A DNA stretch of 9,424 nucleotides, from assembly GCA_030696435.1 (NCBI GenBank), contig JAUYSF010000074.1:1-9424 (forward strand), read 5' to 3'. Positions 6,624 to 9,424 of the stretch are shown here, piece by piece. The first letter of the stretch is position 1, and the number at the start of each line of letters is the position of its first letter. The position numbers were made by a program, and so were the translations under genes. Under the pieces are notes generated by a model. The model worked only from the letters and a program-made list of their open reading frames with translations. It had not been told where the DNA came from and made no database searches. This DNA is from Desulfoprunum sp. (GTDB lineage Bacteria; Desulfobacterota; Desulfobulbia; Desulfobulbales; Desulfocapsaceae).

Positions 6624-7451
6624 ATGAAACGATTCTGGCTGGCGGCTGTCCTTTGTATGATCTGCACTTTACCGGGTTTGGCCTTTGCAGGGGACAATCC
6701 GTGGGATAGGAAACTGCCCTTTGAGAGTGCAACCCTGCATTATGCCCTGAGTGGCACCCAGGCGGGCACTGAAGACAAATATATCAGAGATTATGGCCGG
6801 GAAATGGCCACCTATCGTAAGGCGACAACCGTCATGATGGGAATGAAAATGATAAATGATACCATAGAAATACAAGATTCGAATTGGATGTATTCTTATG
6901 ATATGAAAGAGAAAACCGGCACCAAGATGACCAATCCCCAGAAGTTCATGATTGAGGAGTACAACAAGCTCACAGCTGCTGAAAAGAAACAGGTACAGAA
7001 AAATGCCGAGGCAATGGGCACCAGCGTCATGAAGGGGATGAACGGCAAGATGGAGCAGAATGTTACCAAGATTCTGGGCTACAGTTGTGACAGGACCTCG
7101 GTCATGGGCAGCACGATCTATATGCTCCACGGCTCCCCCATTCCGCTCAAGACCGAGACGAATATGGCGGGAATGAAGATGGCAAGCGTTGCGACCTCGT
7201 TCAAGGAAGGGGAGGCGGAGGCACGGTTTTTTGAGCATCCAGCCGGTATCGAGGCCGTGTACAATCAGGAGTCCGACGAGATGTCCAAAAATATGGCCGT
7301 GCAGATGATGACCATGCTCAAGGACCCCGATGCGGCAAAGAAGATGTCCGAGAGTCATTCGGCAGAATCAGGCCAAGGCGGTGGAGCCCAGGACAACAAA
7401 AAGATGATGGATCAGGCGGGGCAGATGATGAAAGGAATTCTCGGCAATTGA
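6624..7451 (+). CDS. Exported methionine-rich protein of unknown function
   Basis: A 275 aa protein starting with a clear Sec signal peptide: MKR, then a hydrophobic stretch to residue 19, and a likely cleavage after AFA (20-22). The mature protein should be periplasmic or surface-exposed, with no other membrane segment or lipobox. It contains 30 Met residues (11%), including clusters MMGMKM (71-76), MAGMKM (181-186), MMTM (228-231) and MMDQAGQMM (261-269). One Cys remains after cleavage (C155). The central 30-210 region looks like a beta-rich fold, as in DUF4412-like exported proteins, but I cannot assign a family. The tail (240-275) is low-complexity Ser/Gly/Gln/Met. Methionine clusters can bind Cu(I) or Ag(I), which is only a hypothesis here. 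AGGAG (6610-6614) fixes the start. It stands apart from the upstream operon by 153 bases. Confidence 0.8.
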   Translation: MKRFWLAAVLCMICTLPGLAFAGDNPWDRKLPFESATLHYALSGTQAGTEDKYIRDYGREMATYRKATTVMMGMKMINDTIEIQDSNWMYSYDMKEKTGTKMTNPQKFMIEEYNKLTAAEKKQVQKNAEAMGTSVMKGMNGKMEQNVTKILGYSCDRTSVMGSTIYMLHGSPIPLKTETNMAGMKMASVATSFKEGEAEARFFEHPAGIEAVYNQESDEMSKNMAVQMMTMLKDPDAAKKMSESHSAESGQGGGAQDNKKMMDQAGQMMKGILGN

Positions 7452-7514
7452 TTCTGCTTTGCCATCATGGGCCTTGGCGGTGTTTTCCTGCGGCATCGTC
7501 AGGTGAAAAAAAGA

Positions 7515-7543
7515 TTGACACCGTCTACCTTGCTGGCTATATT
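7515..7543 (+). promoter_or_regulatory. Strong promoter for tRNA-Asn with GC-rich discriminator
   Basis: TTGACA (7515-7520, perfect), a 17-base spacer and TATATT (7538-7543, 5/6) make the best promoter in the window. It is followed by GTCGGCC, a GC-rich discriminator typical of stable-RNA promoters under stringent control. The start near 7550 lies about 47 bases before tRNA-Asn. The 145 bases between the Met-rich gene and this tRNA hold no gene. Confidence 0.8.
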
Positions 7544-7596
7544 GTCGGCCTACGATATTCCAGCGTCAACCTCCGGGAGGCGTTGAATTCGCATAA

Positions 7597-7672
7597 TCCT
7601 CGGTAGCTCAGCTGGTAGAGCAGGTGGCTGTTAACCACCTTGTCGGCGGTTCGATTACGTCCCGGGGAGCCA
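7597..7672 (+). tRNA. tRNA-Asn (anticodon GTT), CCA encoded
   Basis: A 76-nt cloverleaf including CCA. The acceptor stem is TCCTCGG (7597-7603) with CCGGGGA (7662-7668), containing one T-G pair. The D arm is GCTC/GAGC, and the anticodon stem GGTGG/CCACC encloses loop CTGTTAA with GTT at 7630-7632. The discriminator is G, followed by CCA (7670-7672). The T arm has an oddity: the closing pair of the T loop is G7649 with A7657 where nearly all tRNAs have G-C. All other pairs are sound, so the gene is probably functional or carries a recent change or sequencing error. Confidence 0.93.
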
Positions 7673-7680
7673 GTTTTTCC

Positions 7681-7711
7681 AGGCCCGATTTTTATAATCG
7701 GGCCTTTCTTT
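7681..7711 (+). terminator. Rho-independent terminator after tRNA-Asn
   Basis: AGGCCCGATT (7681-7690) pairs perfectly over 10 bp with AATCGGGCCT (7696-7705) around a 5-base loop, followed by TTCTTTT. It sits between the two tRNA genes. A perfect -10 hexamer, TATAAT (7693-7698), overlaps the loop and distal arm, but no -35 is seen at a suitable distance, so a promoter for tRNA-Pro here is uncertain. Confidence 0.85.
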
Positions 7712-7718
7712 TGAGAGT

Positions 7719-7796
7719 CGGGGCGTAGCGCAGCCTGGTTAGCGCGCCTGCCTTGGGAGCAGGAGGTCGTAGGTTCGAATCCTACCGCCCCGACCA
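7719..7796 (+). tRNA. tRNA-Pro (anticodon TGG), CCA encoded
   Basis: A 78-nt cloverleaf with no mismatches seen. The acceptor stem is CGGGGCG (7719-7725) with CGCCCCG (7786-7792). The D arm is GCGC/GCGC, and the anticodon stem CCTGC/GCAGG (7747-7763) encloses CTTGGGA with TGG at 7754-7756. The T arm contains TTCGAAT, with discriminator A and CCA (7794-7796). Beyond its terminator the sequence changes character to a tandem repeat and a phage-defence gene, so its 3' end is the likely attachment site of an integrated island. Confidence 0.95.
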
Positions 7797-7805
7797 TTAA
7801 TATCA

Positions 7806-7838
7806 AGGGGTTACGGTATTTCCGTAACCCCTTTTTTT
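7806..7838 (+). terminator. Rho-independent terminator after tRNA-Pro
   Basis: An 11-bp perfect stem, AGGGGTTACGG (7806-7816) with CCGTAACCCCT (7822-7832), has loop TATTT and is followed by a run of T to 7838. It ends the tRNA transcription unit ten bases after the CCA. Confidence 0.92.
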
Positions 7839-8038
7839 ATGTCAAAATTTTTCGGGGTACAAAATGAGGTACAAAATCGACGTCGCTTGCTGATTGCAGT
7901 AATCGTGTTAATCCATTGGCTAAATGGGCCTGTCAACTTTATACGCTTGGATTAAGTTGCAAGGATATCGCTATTGCAATATTCGAATACCAAACCCAGT
8001 GTATATTGTATTTTCGCGTCAACTCAATCCGGCACTGA
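7839..8038. other. AT-rich gene-free stretch at the likely island edge
   Basis: These 200 bases hold no credible coding frame. They contain the tandem repeat at 7854-7877, two TTGCAA hexamers (7957-7962 and 7974-7979) and the palindrome TATTCGAATA (7980-7989). The latter are downstream of the minus-strand brxL stop. No clear terminator for brxL is seen. Confidence 0.6.
7854..7877 (+). repeat. Tandem 12-bp repeat resembling integrase arm-type sites
   Basis: GGGGTACAAAAT (7854-7865) is followed directly by GAGGTACAAAAT (7866-7877), differing at one base. Tandem GGGGTACA-type units are, to my recollection, often seen just downstream of tRNA genes before tyrosine integrase genes and would suit arm-type binding sites. 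No integrase is present here, so this may be the far arm of an island or a leftover from an earlier insertion. Confidence 0.55.
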
Positions 8039-9424
8039 TCATTCAACCATAGCCTTAACCAAGGCGTCCTGAGCATCAGAATAAAACTGAATATTGATCT
8101 TGGTTGCCATATCGTCTGAAAGGTCAAACAGCTGTTTACGGACCGATACCGGCATAAGGACAGTTTCAGCACCTTTCTCTACAGCAAGCTCAATAGCAGT
8201 CACAGCGTTATTGAGAGCATCTATGGAACCACCCAGGTTAATGGCACCCAGAAGAATCAGGCCACCCCGCAAGCTCCTTTCCAAAAGCCCGCTGGACAGG
8301 GCTATCATAACCGGCAGGCTGATTCCGGCGCCGCTCTTGTCGTTGTCCATGGCTCGAAGCTGGATGGAGAATTCATGTCCTCTGGGGTCACGGTCCCCCA
8401 CCAGCTCTTTTGCCCTTGTGTACAGGTTCTGCTCAGCATAGCGGACACTTTCCCGAAATGCAGGTGGAACTGGGTGATTCAGAATTTTTACACCGTTTCC
8501 GGGGCCTACTGTCACCTCAACTCGGTACAAACTGGGGCCGGCGTCTGCGCTCCCCGGACTGACAGCCCATACCTGCCCAGGCGGCAGAGGGTCAGTATCA
8601 ATCTGGTTTTCGCTGTGCAATTCCGGGGTGGCAACAAATTGCTCGACACCGTTCTCGCCAATCGTATAGCTGAAATGGGTATTCCTGAATTCGGTCTTTA
8701 AACACTTTTTTTGTTGTTCTTTCACCCGCCGCCGGCATTCCAGAGCGAGCCGGACAAGTCCTTCCAACTCCTCATCGGGTATCGGCATTTCCGGATCAGG
8801 AAAGAGGAGCTTAATCAAGCCGCTCACTGTCTTATTGACAGCAGTCAAATCCCGGCCAGACAAAGCCCCGCCAAAGACCACCCTCCCTTGGAGGACTGCA
8901 ACCCGACTGCCATTACGCAGTTGATTCCAGCATTCCGATAAAAAATCACTTACCAGGCCAAAATGGTCGGTGAAATGTTCGTTGGGATTGAGTTTGGGAA
9001 AGTCCCAACCAGGAAGATAGGCGTGCAGGCGGTCCATGAAGGCTGTGTCGTTTCGCATCTCCTGCGGCAGTGGAGAGAGAAGGTGGCCGACGCGCTGCTG
9101 CTGGTCGATATCCATATCAAAATTACCCACCATGACTATGCCGCCGGAAGCTCGGATGGAATCCTTCCCCCTGGAAAATTCACCAGATTCCATATACCCC
9201 TTCAGAATATTCACGCCGTCCTTCTGGTCAAAAGACACACCCGAGATTTCATCAAAGCAGACCACGTCATACTGGCAGACAAGCCCTCGCTGCCCGTTCT
9301 GATTATTGACAAACATCTTGGCAACTGTGGCCTTGCCTCCCGAGATCAGATGAGCATAGGGGGAGATCTGTTGGAAGAGATGACTCTTGCCTGTTCCCCT
9401 GGGGCCAAGTTCAACCAGATTGTA
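8039..9424 (-). CDS. brxL: BREX system AAA+/Lon-like protein BrxL, 5' end outside the window
   Basis: The frame is open to the right edge: 461 residues plus TGA are visible, and roughly 200 N-terminal residues are probably missing. BrxL is a DNA-binding AAA+ ring protein needed for phage restriction in BREX. Visible order, numbered from the first in-window residue: Walker A GPRGTGKS (7-14), Walker B VVCFDE (54-59), the conserved DGVNILKGYMESG block, a VGN sensor segment, a variable middle, then a Lon-protease-like C-terminal domain (about 300-461). The ATG at 9316 is internal, not the start, because Walker A lies upstream. Where Lon has its nucleophile in DGPSAG, this protein reads DKSGAG (362-367) with Gly at the Ser position. 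The Lon GGLKEK lysine region reads IDALNN. Thus the protease site looks dead. The gene converges on tRNA-Pro; brxL normally ends a type I BREX operon, so brxC/pglX/pglZ would be expected to the right. Confidence 0.9.
   Translation of the reverse strand, partial: YNLVELGPRGTGKSHLFQQISPYAHLISGGKATVAKMFVNNQNGQRGLVCQYDVVCFDEISGVSFDQKDGVNILKGYMESGEFSRGKDSIRASGGIVMVGNFDMDIDQQQRVGHLLSPLPQEMRNDTAFMDRLHAYLPGWDFPKLNPNEHFTDHFGLVSDFLSECWNQLRNGSRVAVLQGRVVFGGALSGRDLTAVNKTVSGLIKLLFPDPEMPIPDEELEGLVRLALECRRRVKEQQKKCLKTEFRNTHFSYTIGENGVEQFVATPELHSENQIDTDPLPPGQVWAVSPGSADAGPSLYRVEVTVGPGNGVKILNHPVPPAFRESVRYAEQNLYTRAKELVGDRDPRGHEFSIQLRAMDNDKSGAGISLPVMIALSSGLLERSLRGGLILLGAINLGGSIDALNNAVTAIELAVEKGAETVLMPVSVRKQLFDLSDDMATKINIQFYSDAQDALVKAMVE

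Noticed and set aside
6669..7358. 229-codon minus-strand frame rich in histidine
   Set aside because: It is the antisense of the Met-rich gene: each ATG on the plus strand reads CAT (His) in this frame. It has no ribosome site or family resemblance.
7537..7806. 89-codon minus-strand frame containing VGAVGFEPTTSCSQG and GRNRTADKVVNS
   Set aside because: This is the well-known false protein obtained by translating the antisense of tRNA genes; it lies across tRNA-Asn and tRNA-Pro.
7807..7831. Terminator hairpin considered as a CRISPR-like or attachment repeat
   Set aside because: It is a single perfect stem followed by a T run, fully explained as a rho-independent terminator; no array spacing exists.
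8094..8441. 115-codon plus-strand frame within the brxL region
   Set aside because: It is antisense to the Lon-like domain of brxL; its serine and proline richness comes from the opposite strand.
8039..9316. Reading brxL as a complete 425 aa gene starting at 9316
   Set aside because: The frame continues to the window edge and encodes the Walker A motif upstream of that ATG, so the gene is longer and truncated by the window.

Overview
The window is a bacterial chromosomal segment. It is moderately GC-rich over the left 7.5 kb and more AT-rich around 7.8-8.05 kb. Shine-Dalgarno sites, sigma70-like promoters and CCA-encoding tRNAs are all of ordinary proteobacterial type. Gene content and style would fit an anaerobic Desulfobacterota (Desulfobulbales-like) genome, but that is an impression and nothing in the window proves it.

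Left block (96-2086, minus strand): a two-gene operon with a 4-base start/stop overlap. The upstream gene encodes a LOR/SDH-family protein, related to the ornithine cyclodeaminase half of cyanobacterial AgrE/ArgZ and to the archaeal stand-alone cyclodeaminases. The downstream gene encodes a complete arginase. Together they would turn arginine into ornithine plus urea, then ornithine into proline plus ammonia. A divergent promoter region (about 2087-2293) separates this operon from the plus-strand genes.

Centre (2294-7451, plus strand): first comes a long fusion of a PlsC-type acyltransferase and an alpha/beta-hydrolase (esterase/monoacylglycerol-lipase type). Next is a class V PLP enzyme that lacks the cysteine desulfurase cysteine. 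It is followed 28 bases later by a YdfG-type short-chain dehydrogenase. Last is an exported, very methionine-rich protein of unknown function. The first three may be co-transcribed.

Right block (7515-9424): a strong stable-RNA promoter drives tRNA-Asn(GTT). A terminator follows, then tRNA-Pro(TGG) and a second terminator. Just beyond lie a tandem 12-bp repeat and about 200 bp of AT-rich, gene-free DNA. The 3' two thirds of a brxL gene (BREX phage-defence AAA+/Lon-like protein) then runs in from the right edge on the minus strand. brxL is usually the last gene of a type I BREX operon, so a defence island probably starts here, next to tRNA-Pro, and continues to the right. BREX itself is a known system. 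I found no clear sign of an entirely new system inside the window; the most useful leads are the island boundary, the arginine-to-proline operon and the acyltransferase-hydrolase fusion.
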